64,000 nucleotides of DNA from JAEUMY01 sp033764435. GTDB taxonomy: Bacteria > Pseudomonadota > Gammaproteobacteria > Burkholderiales > Usitatibacteraceae. Positions 53,141 to 61,300 of the stretch are shown one piece after another. Numbering within the stretch: position 1 is the stretch's first letter; each line of letters starts with the position of its first letter. The notes under the pieces are model-generated. The model ran no database searches. It was not told where the DNA came from and was given only the letters and a program-made list of their open reading frames with translations. Location of the stretch: positions 86,142 to 150,141 of the forward strand of contig JANRIX010000031.1 of NCBI GenBank assembly GCA_033764435.1, in the 5' to 3' direction. The translations under genes and the position numbers were made by a program.

Positions 53141-53166
53141 GGGGTCAGGTCTTGCAATATAGCATT
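53141..53166 (+). repeat. Left tag of RAYT element 2
   Basis: GGGGTCAGGTCTTGCAATAT followed by AGCATT. The first bases (GGGGTCAG) are shared with the RAYT 1 termini; the rest matches the palindrome at 52677. No matching right end was found after the second transposase gene. Confidence 0.75.
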
Positions 53167-53186
53167 CGCCCCGCTATTCTCTGGTC

Positions 53187-54023
53187 ATGTCCCGCCCCCT
53201 CAGGCTGGAACTCTCCGGCGGCCTCTACCACGTCACCTCACGCGGCGACCGGCGAGAGGACATCTTTGTTGATGACGACGACCGCCTGATCTGGCTGGAT
53301 GTCCTGGCGCATTGCTGCGAGCGCTTCAACTGGGCAATCCACGCCTGGTGCCTCATGGACAACCACTACCACCTGGTCATCGAGACACCCGAGGCCAACC
53401 TCTCGGCCGGCATGCGCCAGCTGAATGGCGTCTACACCCAGCGCTTCAACCGCCGGCATGGCCGGGTGGGGCACGTCTTTCAAGGCCGGTTCAAAGGCAT
53501 TCTGGTCGAGAAAGACAGCTACCTGCTGGAGCTGGCCCGTTACGTGGTCCTCAACCCCGTCCGCGCCCGCATGGTCCGCCACCCAAAGCAATGGAAATGG
53601 AGCAGTTGGCACAGTATGGTGGGACACGAACCCCCGCCGGACTGGTTGCATACCGACTGGCTCCTCAGCCAGTTTGGCGCACAGCGCAGCCGCCAAATTC
53701 AGCGCTATGCCGAGTTCGTCGAAGCCGGCATTCAGCATGCTTCCATCTGGGAGCACCTGAAGGGGCAGGTCTATCTGGGTTCAGACGCCTTCGTCGAGAC
53801 CATGCAGGAGAAACTGAAAGACCATGCCAAGCCGCCCAGTCAGGAAATCCCCCGCGTGCAGCGCCGGGCGCTGGCCAAGTCACTGATTTTTTACCGGGAG
53901 AACTTCGATGACCCCCGGGAAGGCATGGCTGCCGCGTATGCGACCGGCGACTACACGCTGCAGTCCATCGCGGATGTGTTTGGTGTTCATTACGCGACGG
54001 TGAGCAGGGCGGTGAATCGATAG
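53187..54023 (+). CDS. REP-associated tyrosine transposase with C-terminal HTH, RAYT 2
   Basis: The 278-residue protein starts at ATG 53187. It opens PLRLELSGGLYHVTSRGDRR, has the HUH motif in CLMDNHYHLVIETP, and the Y1 region GVYTQRFNRRHGRVGHVFQGRFKGIL. It is longer than RAYT 1 because of a C-terminal helix-turn-helix (LQSIADVFGVHYATVSRAVNR). The coding GC is similar to core genes, unlike the neighbouring unidentified pair. It is preceded by a tag that also occurs as a solitary palindrome 430 bp upstream. It appears intact. Convergent with the crystallin-type gene. Confidence 0.92.
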   Translation: MSRPLRLELSGGLYHVTSRGDRREDIFVDDDDRLIWLDVLAHCCERFNWAIHAWCLMDNHYHLVIETPEANLSAGMRQLNGVYTQRFNRRHGRVGHVFQGRFKGILVEKDSYLLELARYVVLNPVRARMVRHPKQWKWSSWHSMVGHEPPPDWLHTDWLLSQFGAQRSRQIQRYAEFVEAGIQHASIWEHLKGQVYLGSDAFVETMQEKLKDHAKPPSQEIPRVQRRALAKSLIFYRENFDDPREGMAAAYATGDYTLQSIADVFGVHYATVSRAVNR

Positions 54024-54105
54024 TCCAGCGCTCGTTCGGGAGGAGCGGTCAGGATACGTGTTGCCCGAAGCCGCCCCTTTATTCTGTCAAGCCCTCTAAG
54101 GCATT

Positions 54106-54117
54106 GCGAATATTCGC
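54106..54117. repeat. GCGAATATTCGC palindrome between convergent genes
   Basis: It lies four bases beyond the stop codon of the crystallin-type gene (54122) and 83 bp after the RAYT 2 stop. Confidence 0.9.
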
Positions 54118-54121
54118 CCTG

Positions 54122-55420
54122 TCACTGCCCCACCTGCCGCACCGACGAAATCTTGCTGTCCATTTCGCGCGGAATGGACCCATAGCGGCCCGGGCCGACG
54201 GTGCGGCACGTGCCCTGGAAATGCGCGTCGGTGCAGAACTCCCAGGTGCCGCGATCGATGACCACGGATGAGGCCTTGTCGTTGAAGCCGACGTCGGCCA
54301 GCGAGTTGATGGTGCCGCTCACGGTGTAGCTGCGGCCGACGAAGTCGTTGTATTCATAGAGCGTGACGCTGCCGCGGCTGCCGGACCAGCCGCCACCGCT
54401 CCAGCCGCTGCTGCCACCCCAGTTGCCACCCTGGTTGCCGCCGTAGTTGCCGCTGCCGCGTTCCGGACGGGCGGACGAGATCTGGTTGCGCAGACCGCCG
54501 TCGAGTGATCCGTACCGGCCCGGGCCGAGTGTCTGGCAGTTGCCGCGAAAGTTGGCGTCCGTGCAGAACTGCCAGTTGCCGCGGTTGACGATGATGGACG
54601 AGACGACGTCATTGAAGCCGATGGTCTCGAAGCTCTCCATGCGGCCATCCAGCGTACGTGAACCGCCGGTGAAATTCGTGCCGGAGAACACGACCACGTC
54701 GGCATTGGCGGTGCTGTGGACAGGCGGGTTTGACGGATAGGACGGCGCAGGCGAGCCGGGATAACTGGTGACATTGTTCACCGGCCGCGCGGAGGAGAAC
54801 TGGTCGTTGAACTGCTCGCCCACGGAGAAATGATCGCCGGGCCCGAACTGGCGGCAGGGCGGCTGGAAGTTGGCGTGGACGCAAAGCTCCCACACGCCGC
54901 CGCGAACGATGAGCGATGACACGGCGTCGTTCATGCCGATGGATTCGAAACTGGTGACCGGCGCGTTGAGGGAGATGCCGCGGCCGCCAAAGTTGCCGTG
55001 TTCGTAGATCGTGATGCCACGCGAGCTGTCAACCTGGGCGGGATAGCTGGGCTGCCCGGGCTGCACGGGGCGAACCTGGTTGGGCCGGTTGCTCAGTTCG
55101 CGCAGGGAACGGACGCGGTCATTGAGATCGCCGATCTGGGAATAGTCACCCGGCTGGAACACCCGGCAGGTGCCGCGGTAGTTGAATTCGGTGCAGAGCT
55201 CCCAGGTGCCGCTGCGGACGCTGATGGAGGAAATATCGTTGGCAAAGCGCATCGAGCCCAGCTCGGCAAGCGATCCAACCAGGGTTTCCTGGCGACCACG
55301 GAACCGGTCGTGCTCATAGAGAATGATTTCGCCGGCCACGGCGGCTGCCGACATCAGCAGCAGGCTCGCGGCGGCGAGTCGCGGGAAGAGGCGAAACTTC
55401 GAAGGTGCGCTGCGGCTCAT
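54122..55420 (-). CDS. Secreted beta/gamma-crystallin-type protein, four domains
   Basis: The start at 55420 (MSRSAPSKFRLFPRL) gives 432 residues with a signal peptide ending near VAG|EI. Four repeats of about 85 residues follow, each with a Y/FxxxxFxG-like opening (ILYEHDRFRGRQ; TIYEHGNFGGRG; VVFSGTNFTGG; TLYEYNDFVGRS), a WELCT/WQFCTD motif and a PGRYGS or PGDYS turn. These are Greek-key crystallin domains with two regularly placed cysteines each. Pro/Gly/Asn-rich linkers separate them. Bacterial relatives bind calcium or inhibit proteases (I36 type); which applies is unknown. It is followed upstream by the iron permease gene on the same strand (47-bp gap). Confidence 0.85.
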   Translation of the reverse strand: MSRSAPSKFRLFPRLAAASLLLMSAAAVAGEIILYEHDRFRGRQETLVGSLAELGSMRFANDISSISVRSGTWELCTEFNYRGTCRVFQPGDYSQIGDLNDRVRSLRELSNRPNQVRPVQPGQPSYPAQVDSSRGITIYEHGNFGGRGISLNAPVTSFESIGMNDAVSSLIVRGGVWELCVHANFQPPCRQFGPGDHFSVGEQFNDQFSSARPVNNVTSYPGSPAPSYPSNPPVHSTANADVVVFSGTNFTGGSRTLDGRMESFETIGFNDVVSSIIVNRGNWQFCTDANFRGNCQTLGPGRYGSLDGGLRNQISSARPERGSGNYGGNQGGNWGGSSGWSGGGWSGSRGSVTLYEYNDFVGRSYTVSGTINSLADVGFNDKASSVVIDRGTWEFCTDAHFQGTCRTVGPGRYGSIPREMDSKISSVRQVGQ

Positions 55421-55467
55421 GTCTACTCCTGTTTGGAATGCTTTTGTGCGCGCGTCCCGGTCCGCGC

Positions 55468-57162
55468 TTATCGGGTCTTCCGGGTGATGGCTCGCGAGGC
55501 GAGTAGCACGGGTATCAATCCTACCAACACGATGGCCAGTGAAGCGGTTGACGCTTCCGACAATCTTTCGTCGGCCGCAAGATTGTAGGCCTGTACCGCG
55601 AGCGTATCGAAATTGAAGGGGCGCATCACGAACGTGGCAGGCAGCTCCTTCATGACATCGACGAAGACGAGCAGGGCCGCGGTGAGCAGGCTGCCCTTCA
55701 GCATGGGCACGTGCACGCGCATGGCTGTCTCCACCGGCCCGCAGCCGAGCGAGCGGGCGGCGTCGTCCATGCTCGGCGTGATCTTGGCAAGGCCGGCCTC
55801 GGTGGATTGCAACGCCACGGCAAGGAAGCGGATGACATAGCCGTAGATGAGCGCCGCGATGCCACCGGTGAGCAGGAGCCCGGTCGATAGGCCAAACACG
55901 GATTGCAGAAAACCGGAGAGGCGATGATCGAGCCAGGTGACGGGAATGAGCACGCCGACGGCAATCACCGAGCCGGGGACGGCGTAGCCGAGGCCCGCCA
56001 TGCGATTGACGAGCTTGCTGACTGGCGTGGGATTGAGGCGGAGGGCATAGGCGAGCAGCAGGGCGAGACCCACGGCGATGAGCGAGGTGATGCCGGCCAA
56101 TGTCACGCTGTTCAGCGTCAGCGTGATGAAGCGTGCGCCGAGCTGGGCATCGCCATCGCTGATGGCCATGCGCAGCAGTAGGTAGCAGGGCAGCAGGAAG
56201 CCGAGCAGCAGGGGGGTCACGCATATCAGCACCGCGGCACCCGCCTTCCAGCCCACCAGCGGAATGCGCTCGCTCAGCACGCGTCCGGTCTGGTGGAAGC
56301 CAGCCCGCCGCCGTGACAGCCGCTCGATGAACAACACCAGCGCCACGAAGCACAGGAGTCCCACCGAGAGCTTGGCTGACGACACCGGATCCCCCATCGA
56401 GTACCAGGCGCGGTAGATCCCGGTGGTGAAGGTCTGGATGCCGAAGTAGGAGACGGTGCCGAAGTCGGCCAGTGTCTCCATCAGGGCGAGCGCGGTGCCG
56501 GCGGCGATGGCCGGGCGCGCCATCGGCAGGGAGATGCTTGCGAATATTCGCATGGTGGAGAAACCGAAGGTCCGGCCGGCCTCGATATAGCTCGATGACT
56601 GTTCCAGGAACGCAACGCGGGTCAGCATGTATACATAAGGGTAGAGCACCAGCGAGAACATCACGGCGGCACCGCCCAGCGAGCGAATGTCCGGAAACCA
56701 GTAGTCTCCGCGCGATTGCCAACCGAAGAATTCGCGCAGTGCCGTCTGCACGGGCCCGGCGTATTGCAGCAAGTCGGTGTAGGCATAGGCCATCACATAG
56801 GCTGGCACGGCCAGCGGCAGGATGAGCGCCCATTCGAATATTCGCCGTCCGGGAAACTCGCAGACCGCGGTGAACCAGGCGGTCGCCACACCACCGAAAA
56901 TCACGCCGAACCCGACCAGCAGGACCAGCCCGAGCGACGTGGCGATGTAGTCCGGGAGCACCGTGGACGCCAGGTGCGACCATCCATCGCCGGCGGGCTG
57001 AAAGAGCTGTGCCAGCACGGCCAGCAACGGAACCGCCAGCAACAGCGCAATGACGATGCTGACCCAGCCCAGCGTGCCGGGCCAGCGCCTGCCGCGGGTG
57101 ATGGCGTGGAAGCCGGCTGGAGTGGCTGCGCTGGCGTCAGACAGGGAAGCGGGGGGTGCCAT
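55468..57162 (-). CDS. Iron(III) ABC transporter permease (FbpB/SfuB type)
   Basis: The 564-residue inner-membrane protein is a fused double permease with about twelve membrane segments, as in FbpB/SfuB. Each half carries an EAA loop: EAGRTFGFSTMRIFASISLP near residue 200 and DDAARSLGCGPVETAMRVHVP near 460. It would move Fe3+ delivered by a periplasmic protein, driven by an ATPase. Neither the binding protein nor the ATPase is encoded next to it in this window, so partners must lie elsewhere. Two Fur-like boxes lie just upstream. A GCGAATATTCGC copy (56540, RIFA) and a one-mismatch copy (56834, RIFE) lie within it. Confidence 0.92.
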   Translation of the reverse strand: MAPPASLSDASAATPAGFHAITRGRRWPGTLGWVSIVIALLLAVPLLAVLAQLFQPAGDGWSHLASTVLPDYIATSLGLVLLVGFGVIFGGVATAWFTAVCEFPGRRIFEWALILPLAVPAYVMAYAYTDLLQYAGPVQTALREFFGWQSRGDYWFPDIRSLGGAAVMFSLVLYPYVYMLTRVAFLEQSSSYIEAGRTFGFSTMRIFASISLPMARPAIAAGTALALMETLADFGTVSYFGIQTFTTGIYRAWYSMGDPVSSAKLSVGLLCFVALVLFIERLSRRRAGFHQTGRVLSERIPLVGWKAGAAVLICVTPLLLGFLLPCYLLLRMAISDGDAQLGARFITLTLNSVTLAGITSLIAVGLALLLAYALRLNPTPVSKLVNRMAGLGYAVPGSVIAVGVLIPVTWLDHRLSGFLQSVFGLSTGLLLTGGIAALIYGYVIRFLAVALQSTEAGLAKITPSMDDAARSLGCGPVETAMRVHVPMLKGSLLTAALLVFVDVMKELPATFVMRPFNFDTLAVQAYNLAADERLSEASTASLAIVLVGLIPVLLASRAITRKTR

Positions 57163-57176
57163 CGCAGCATTCTAGC

Positions 57177-57195
57177 GCGAACGATTCTCATCTTC
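57177..57195 (-). promoter_or_regulatory. Fur-like box before the iron permease
   Basis: Read on the minus strand: GAAGATGAGAATCGTTCGC. It agrees with the 19-bp Fur consensus in 13-14 positions, depending on the consensus used, and lies 14 bp before the permease ATG. Confidence 0.55.
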
Positions 57196-57236
57196 TTTGC
57201 GCTGGCGCAGGGTCGGACACCGTTTTGGCCCTGCAA

Positions 57237-57255
57237 GCTAATGATTATTTGCATC
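57237..57255. promoter_or_regulatory. Second Fur-like box between permease and terC
   Basis: GCTAATGATTATTTGCATC matches the Fur consensus in 14 of 19 positions, concentrated in the first twelve. Its centre is 60 bp from the first box. It overlaps a possible -35 (TTGCAT, 57249-57254) paired with CATACT (57272-57277) for the riboswitch transcript. Confidence 0.5.
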
Positions 57256-57285
57256 TTTCCAAACACGCTGGCATACTGCGCGCAC

Positions 57286-57470
57286 TCCAAAGGGGAGTAG
57301 CTCAGGTGCAGGGTGGTTTCAGCCCCGTGCCGGCGTGGCCAACGTCAATACGTGACCTTGCGAAGTTTCGCGAGTGATCCGGGGGCCACGGAAGCGGGGA
57401 CGGCTCCGGTCCCGACTTCAGCAAGACCTTTGCCTGCGTGGCAAAGCGTCGTTCCCCGGAAGCATGAATT
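57286..57470 (+). ncRNA. yybP-ykoY (manganese) riboswitch
   Basis: The leader of the terC gene carries conserved elements of the yybP-ykoY class: AAAGGGGAGTAGC at the 5' side (57289-57301), CGTCAATACGTGA in the middle (57346-57358), and GCAAGACCTTTGCC (57421-57434). These riboswitches bind Mn2+ and typically sit before Alx/TerC, MntP or P-type ATPase genes. An intrinsic terminator follows (57476-57508), so control is probably at transcription elongation, with Mn2+ favouring read-through. Boundaries are approximate. Confidence 0.88.
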
Positions 57471-57475
57471 CCGCG

Positions 57476-57508
57476 AAACCCCGTTTGCCTGCGCACTCGG
57501 GGTTTTTT
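57476..57508 (+). terminator. Riboswitch-linked intrinsic terminator
   Basis: Stem AAACCCCG (57476-57483) with CGGGGTTT (57498-57505), a 14-base loop and six Ts, ending 23 bp before the terC start. It is the likely expression platform of the yybP-ykoY aptamer. Confidence 0.82.
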
Positions 57509-57531
57509 CATTCTTCTCAAAGGAGCGGTAC

Positions 57532-58512
57532 ATGGAAACAGTGGCAAGCATTGAATGGTCCTGGTGGTGGTACGCGGGCTTTGCCGCGTTCGTGCTGGTT
57601 GCACTCGCCATCGACCTGGTGGTGCTGGACAAAAAGGCGGGCCAGAAGGTCACCGTCAAGGAAGCGCTGATCTGGTCGGCGATCTGGTTCAGCCTGTCCT
57701 TCGTGTTCGCAGCGGGCATGTGGTGGCATCTCGACGGCAGTGTCGGCCGCGAGCTGGCCAACCTGAAGACCACGGAGTTCCTGACCGGCTATCTCATCGA
57801 GAAGTCGCTGTCGGTGGACAACATCTTCGTGTTCCTGATGATCTTCACCTACTTCGCCATTCCGGCCGAGCATCAGCGCCGCGCGCTGGTACTGGGTGTG
57901 ATCGGCGCCATCGTGCTCCGGGTCATCATGATCCTCATCGGCGCCTGGCTGATCGCCAAGTTCCACTGGGTGCTGTATCTGTTCGGCCTGTTCCTGCTGG
58001 CGACGGGCGTGAAGATGCTCATTTTTGCCGACCAGAAGCCGGACCTGGAGGCCAATCCGGTGCTGAAATGGATGCGTGGCCACCTCAAGATCACCTCCAA
58101 TCTGCATGGCGAGCAGCTCACCGTCATGAAGGACGGGGTGAAATGGTTCACGCCCATGTTCGTGGTGCTGGTGCTGATCGGCGTGACCGATGTCGTGTTC
58201 GCGGTGGACTCGATCCCGGCCATCTTCGCCATCACCTCCGACCCGTTCATCGTGCTGACGTCGAACATTTTCGCCATCCTGGGCCTCAGGGCGCTGTACT
58301 TCCTGCTGGCCGACATGGCGGACCGCTTCCACCTGCTGTCCTATGGTCTGGCACTGGTGCTGATGTTCGTGGGCGTGAAGATGCTCATCGTGGATTTCTA
58401 CAAGATCCCGGTGTTCCTCTCCCTGGGTGTGGTCGGTCTGATCCTGACCTCGGCCATCGTGGCCAGCCTGGTCATCCCGCGCAAGCCTGAAGTCGCCAAG
58501 GCGGAAGGCTGA
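57532..58512 (+). CDS. TerC/Alx family membrane protein
   Basis: ATG 57532 follows AAAGGAGCGGTAC. The 326-residue protein has about nine membrane segments and the TerC signatures: EKSLSVDNIFVFLMIF, with acidic residues in the membrane, and TDVVFAVDSIPAIFAIT. TerC/Alx proteins are linked to manganese export and metal loading of exoenzymes; the name comes from tellurite resistance, which is not implied here. The yybP-ykoY riboswitch directly upstream strongly supports a Mn-related role. A Fur-like box upstream may add iron control. It is transcribed alone; dksA follows after 259 bp. Confidence 0.93.
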   Translation: METVASIEWSWWWYAGFAAFVLVALAIDLVVLDKKAGQKVTVKEALIWSAIWFSLSFVFAAGMWWHLDGSVGRELANLKTTEFLTGYLIEKSLSVDNIFVFLMIFTYFAIPAEHQRRALVLGVIGAIVLRVIMILIGAWLIAKFHWVLYLFGLFLLATGVKMLIFADQKPDLEANPVLKWMRGHLKITSNLHGEQLTVMKDGVKWFTPMFVVLVLIGVTDVVFAVDSIPAIFAITSDPFIVLTSNIFAILGLRALYFLLADMADRFHLLSYGLALVLMFVGVKMLIVDFYKIPVFLSLGVVGLILTSAIVASLVIPRKPEVAKAEG

Positions 58513-58710
58513 CCACGGGGCCTGGCTGGCGTGCTACCCGCCGGCCGGGCCGATGCTTCGGTGCCATCGGGCCCGCTTCCGTCTCGCCTTGCCGGGCGGA
58601 ATGCGGGCCCGATTGCCTATAAATCAGGCAGCAAAAAAAGGGTTTGGAAGGGTTTGGGCTTTCGGCTAGACTTACGTATTTTTTCGGGGGGCCAACCGGT
58701 CGCCCGGCCC

Positions 58711-58758
58711 GAGTCAGCACTTAGGTCAGCACTTGGGGCAGCACATCAGGCAGCACTC
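58711..58758 (+). repeat. Four tandem 12-bp repeats in the dksA leader
   Basis: Units GAGTCAGCACTT, AGGTCAGCACTT, GGGGCAGCACAT and CAGGCAGCACTC lie head to tail and end just before the ribosome site GGAG at 58760. They may form a protein-binding array or alternative hairpins. Confidence 0.8.
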
Positions 58759-58771
58759 GAGGAGACGCAAT

Positions 58772-59371
58772 TTGGCAACGAAGGCATCCAGCACGGCGAA
58801 ATCAGCCGGTGTCAGCAAGACTGCGGCAGCGAGCAAGTCTGCCGCAAAGGTTCCCACCAAGGCCGCGGCCAAACCGGTCGCCAAAGCGGCTGAAAAGCCC
58901 GCACCGGCCAAAGCCCCTGAAAAACCAAGGGAAACTGAAAAAGAGCGCAGCAACATGCATGGCCCGCTTATGACCGAAGCCGAGGTCATCAAACAGGCCA
59001 AGACCGACTACATGAACAAGGACCAGCTGGCGTTCTTCAAGCAGAAGCTGCTGGACCTGCAGTCCGAGCTCCGCGCCAACGCCGGGGCCACAACCGAACA
59101 CTTGCGTGAATTGTCCGTAGCCCCCGACCCCGCCGACCGCGCCACCCAGGAAGAAGAGCATGCGCTGGAACTCCGCACTCGCGACCGGGAACGCAAGCTG
59201 CTCAAGAAAGTGGAACAGGCGCTGGCCCGCATCGAGGAAGGCACCTACGGCTGGTGCGAGGAAACCGGTGAGCCGATCGGCATTCCGCGCCTGTTGGCCC
59301 GCCCGACGGCGACCCTGACCATCGAGGCGCAGGAACGCCGGGAATTGAAGCAACGCATGTACGGCGAATGA
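58772..59371 (+). CDS. dksA: DksA-family RNA polymerase-binding regulator, cysteine-poor
   Basis: A TTG at 58772 preceded by GAGGAGACGC is the preferred start, giving 199 residues. The first ~60 are a Lys/Ala/Pro-rich low-complexity tail absent from E. coli DksA (151 residues). Next come MTEAEVIKQAKTDYMNKDQLAFF, the coiled-coil tip region PDPADRATQEEEHALELRTRDRER, and the C-terminal GWCEETGEPIGIPRLLARPTAT. Of the four zinc cysteines of classical DksA only one remains, so this is a zinc-independent form, as is usual in betaproteobacteria. It works with ppGpp to adjust rRNA and biosynthetic promoters. A strong terminator follows. Confidence 0.94.
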   Translation: MATKASSTAKSAGVSKTAAASKSAAKVPTKAAAKPVAKAAEKPAPAKAPEKPRETEKERSNMHGPLMTEAEVIKQAKTDYMNKDQLAFFKQKLLDLQSELRANAGATTEHLRELSVAPDPADRATQEEEHALELRTRDRERKLLKKVEQALARIEEGTYGWCEETGEPIGIPRLLARPTATLTIEAQERRELKQRMYGE

Positions 59372-59394
59372 TCTGTACGCATTGATGCACTGAT

Positions 59395-59421
59395 AAACGG
59401 CCATCTGATGATGGCCGTTTT
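59395..59421 (+). terminator. Intrinsic terminator after dksA
   Basis: Stem AAACGGCCATC (59395-59405) with GATGGCCGTTT (59410-59420), loop TGAT, followed by T-rich sequence. It lies 24 bp after the dksA stop. Confidence 0.88.
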
Positions 59422-59517
59422 CGTTTGTGGTGACCTTCGAGGCGACCGTTGGGCCGACCTTTGTTCGGAAGTTGCAAGCCCTGATACGCGAGAAGCCCCC
59501 GGGTCGTCGGGAACCGG

Positions 59518-59531
59518 TGCGAATATTCGCA
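59518..59531. repeat. GCGAATATTCGC palindrome upstream of the dienelactone hydrolase gene
   Basis: A 14-bp extended copy (TGCGAATATTCGCA) lies in the 180-bp gap between the dksA terminator and the hydrolase start, where a promoter is expected. Confidence 0.9.
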
Positions 59532-59602
59532 ATCTTTACAGCGCCCACGCGGCCGCCTGTTGCGACTGCGGCTCTCAGTGCTTTTGGAAGGATTTTGAAC
59601 CC

Positions 59603-60481
<879 letters not shown>

Positions 60482-60510
60482 GCGGGCCTCGATCTTTATT
60501 GCACCGCCGA

Positions 60511-60536
60511 AGCCGGTCCCGCGGGACCGGCTTTTT
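60511..60536 (+). terminator. Intrinsic terminator after the dienelactone hydrolase gene
   Basis: Stem AGCCGGTCCC (60511-60520) with GGGACCGGCT (60523-60532) and a following T run, 30 bp after the stop codon. Confidence 0.88.
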
Positions 60537-60549
60537 GTTTAAAGCCGGC

Positions 60550-61167
60550 TCATGTCCGGCGCCAGACCATCCAGCATTCCTTGCCGCGAAACACGTCAAT
60601 CGAGTCGGTTGGAACGGTTGAGGATTCCAGGGTGAATCGGCCCCGCATCAACGCATCCAGCTCGCCCGCGCGCAGACCGAAAGGCGGGCCGCGCTCGCTG
60701 TCATCCGCGTAGAAAAATCCTGCGATGCAGCCGCCGGGACGCAGCAGCGCGTGGCAGCGTGCTGCCCAGTCTTGCCAGAGCCGGCGGGGCAGGGCGCAGA
60801 GGAATGCGCGCTCGTATATCAGGTCGAAGCTGTCCGGTTGCAGTGCATCGCCGAAAAAATCGGCCTCGCGCACCTTGTCCGCATGGATGCCGAGCACCTT
60901 TCGCGCTGCCGCCACCGCGGCCGGGCTGAAGTCGATCGCGGTAGCCGGCCAGCCGAGTTCGGCCATGAACGCCAACTCCCAAGCCGATCCGCAACCCGGA
61001 ATGAGCACGTCACCCGGTGGAGACGGCAGCGCAGTGGCCCATTGATTCAGCGAGTCCGGCACGCCACCTGCGTCCCACGGCGCGAACGCTTCGCGGTAGC
61101 GGACCTCCCAGAAGTCCGCAGTTGCCGGATCGTGGCGAGGAAAGGTGGGCGGCGAAGAGGCTGTCAT
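60550..61167 (-). CDS. Thiopurine methyltransferase-family SAM methyltransferase
   Basis: With the start at 61167 (MTASSPPTFPRHDP) the product has 205 residues; an in-frame ATG at 61200 would add 11, and neither has a strong ribosome site. The TPMT layout is clear: ADFWEVRYREAFAPWDAGGVP at the N-terminus, SAM motif I VLIPGCGSAWELAFMAELG, then AIDFSPAAVAAAR, and YERAFLCALPRRL. Bacterial members methylate thiols, or selenium and tellurium compounds, giving metalloid tolerance. The substrate here is unknown. It converges on the dienelactone hydrolase gene and diverges from the S33 peptidase gene (133-bp gap). Confidence 0.88.
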   Translation of the reverse strand: MTASSPPTFPRHDPATADFWEVRYREAFAPWDAGGVPDSLNQWATALPSPPGDVLIPGCGSAWELAFMAELGWPATAIDFSPAAVAAARKVLGIHADKVREADFFGDALQPDSFDLIYERAFLCALPRRLWQDWAARCHALLRPGGCIAGFFYADDSERGPPFGLRAGELDALMRGRFTLESSTVPTDSIDVFRGKECWMVWRRT

Positions 61168-61300
61168 CGGGTTCAATCCAGGTTTATGGGCGTGCGGCAT
61201 GGCATTGGCGCCGCAAACCGGGGCATTCGTCGCAATGCTTTGACATGCGCCGTACCGCGCCCGTACTCTGCGCGCACTCTTACCTCACACGATAGATGCC

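Larger units (their letters stand above)
52664..53186. other. 522-bp accessory gap of repeat and insertion debris
   Basis: No intact gene. In order: a solitary RAYT-2-type palindrome (52677-52721), an intrinsic terminator (52789-52817), an extended GCGAATATTCGC copy (52875-52888), the 3' remnant of an IS transposase on the minus strand (52986-53140), and the left tag of RAYT 2 (53141-53166). Confidence 0.75.
3455..59530. repeat. Dispersed 12-bp palindrome GCGAATATTCGC, 17 exact copies
   Basis: Exact copies start at 3455, 3697, 9060, 16809, 17688, 18398, 20564, 26123, 27243, 28242, 29362, 43959, 47491, 52876, 54106, 56540 and 59519. One-mismatch copies start at 23627 and 56834. Six are extended to TGCGAATATTCGCA plus further ones with one matching flank. 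Twelve exact copies are in genes, read as ANIR (five), RIFA (five) or EYS (two), so all three frames are used. Five are intergenic. None occurs in 29.4-43.9 kb. Confidence 0.95.

Noticed and set aside
55421..56983. Upstream extension of the crystallin-type gene on the minus strand
   Set aside because: The extension lies antisense-frame within the permease gene and has Arg-rich nonsense composition. The signal peptide at 55420 marks the real start.
57291..57330. tRNA-like 5' end (GGGGAGTAGCTCAGG)
   Set aside because: It resembles the start of a tRNA, but no acceptor, anticodon or T-arm pairing follows. The sequence fits the conserved yybP-ykoY core directly before terC.
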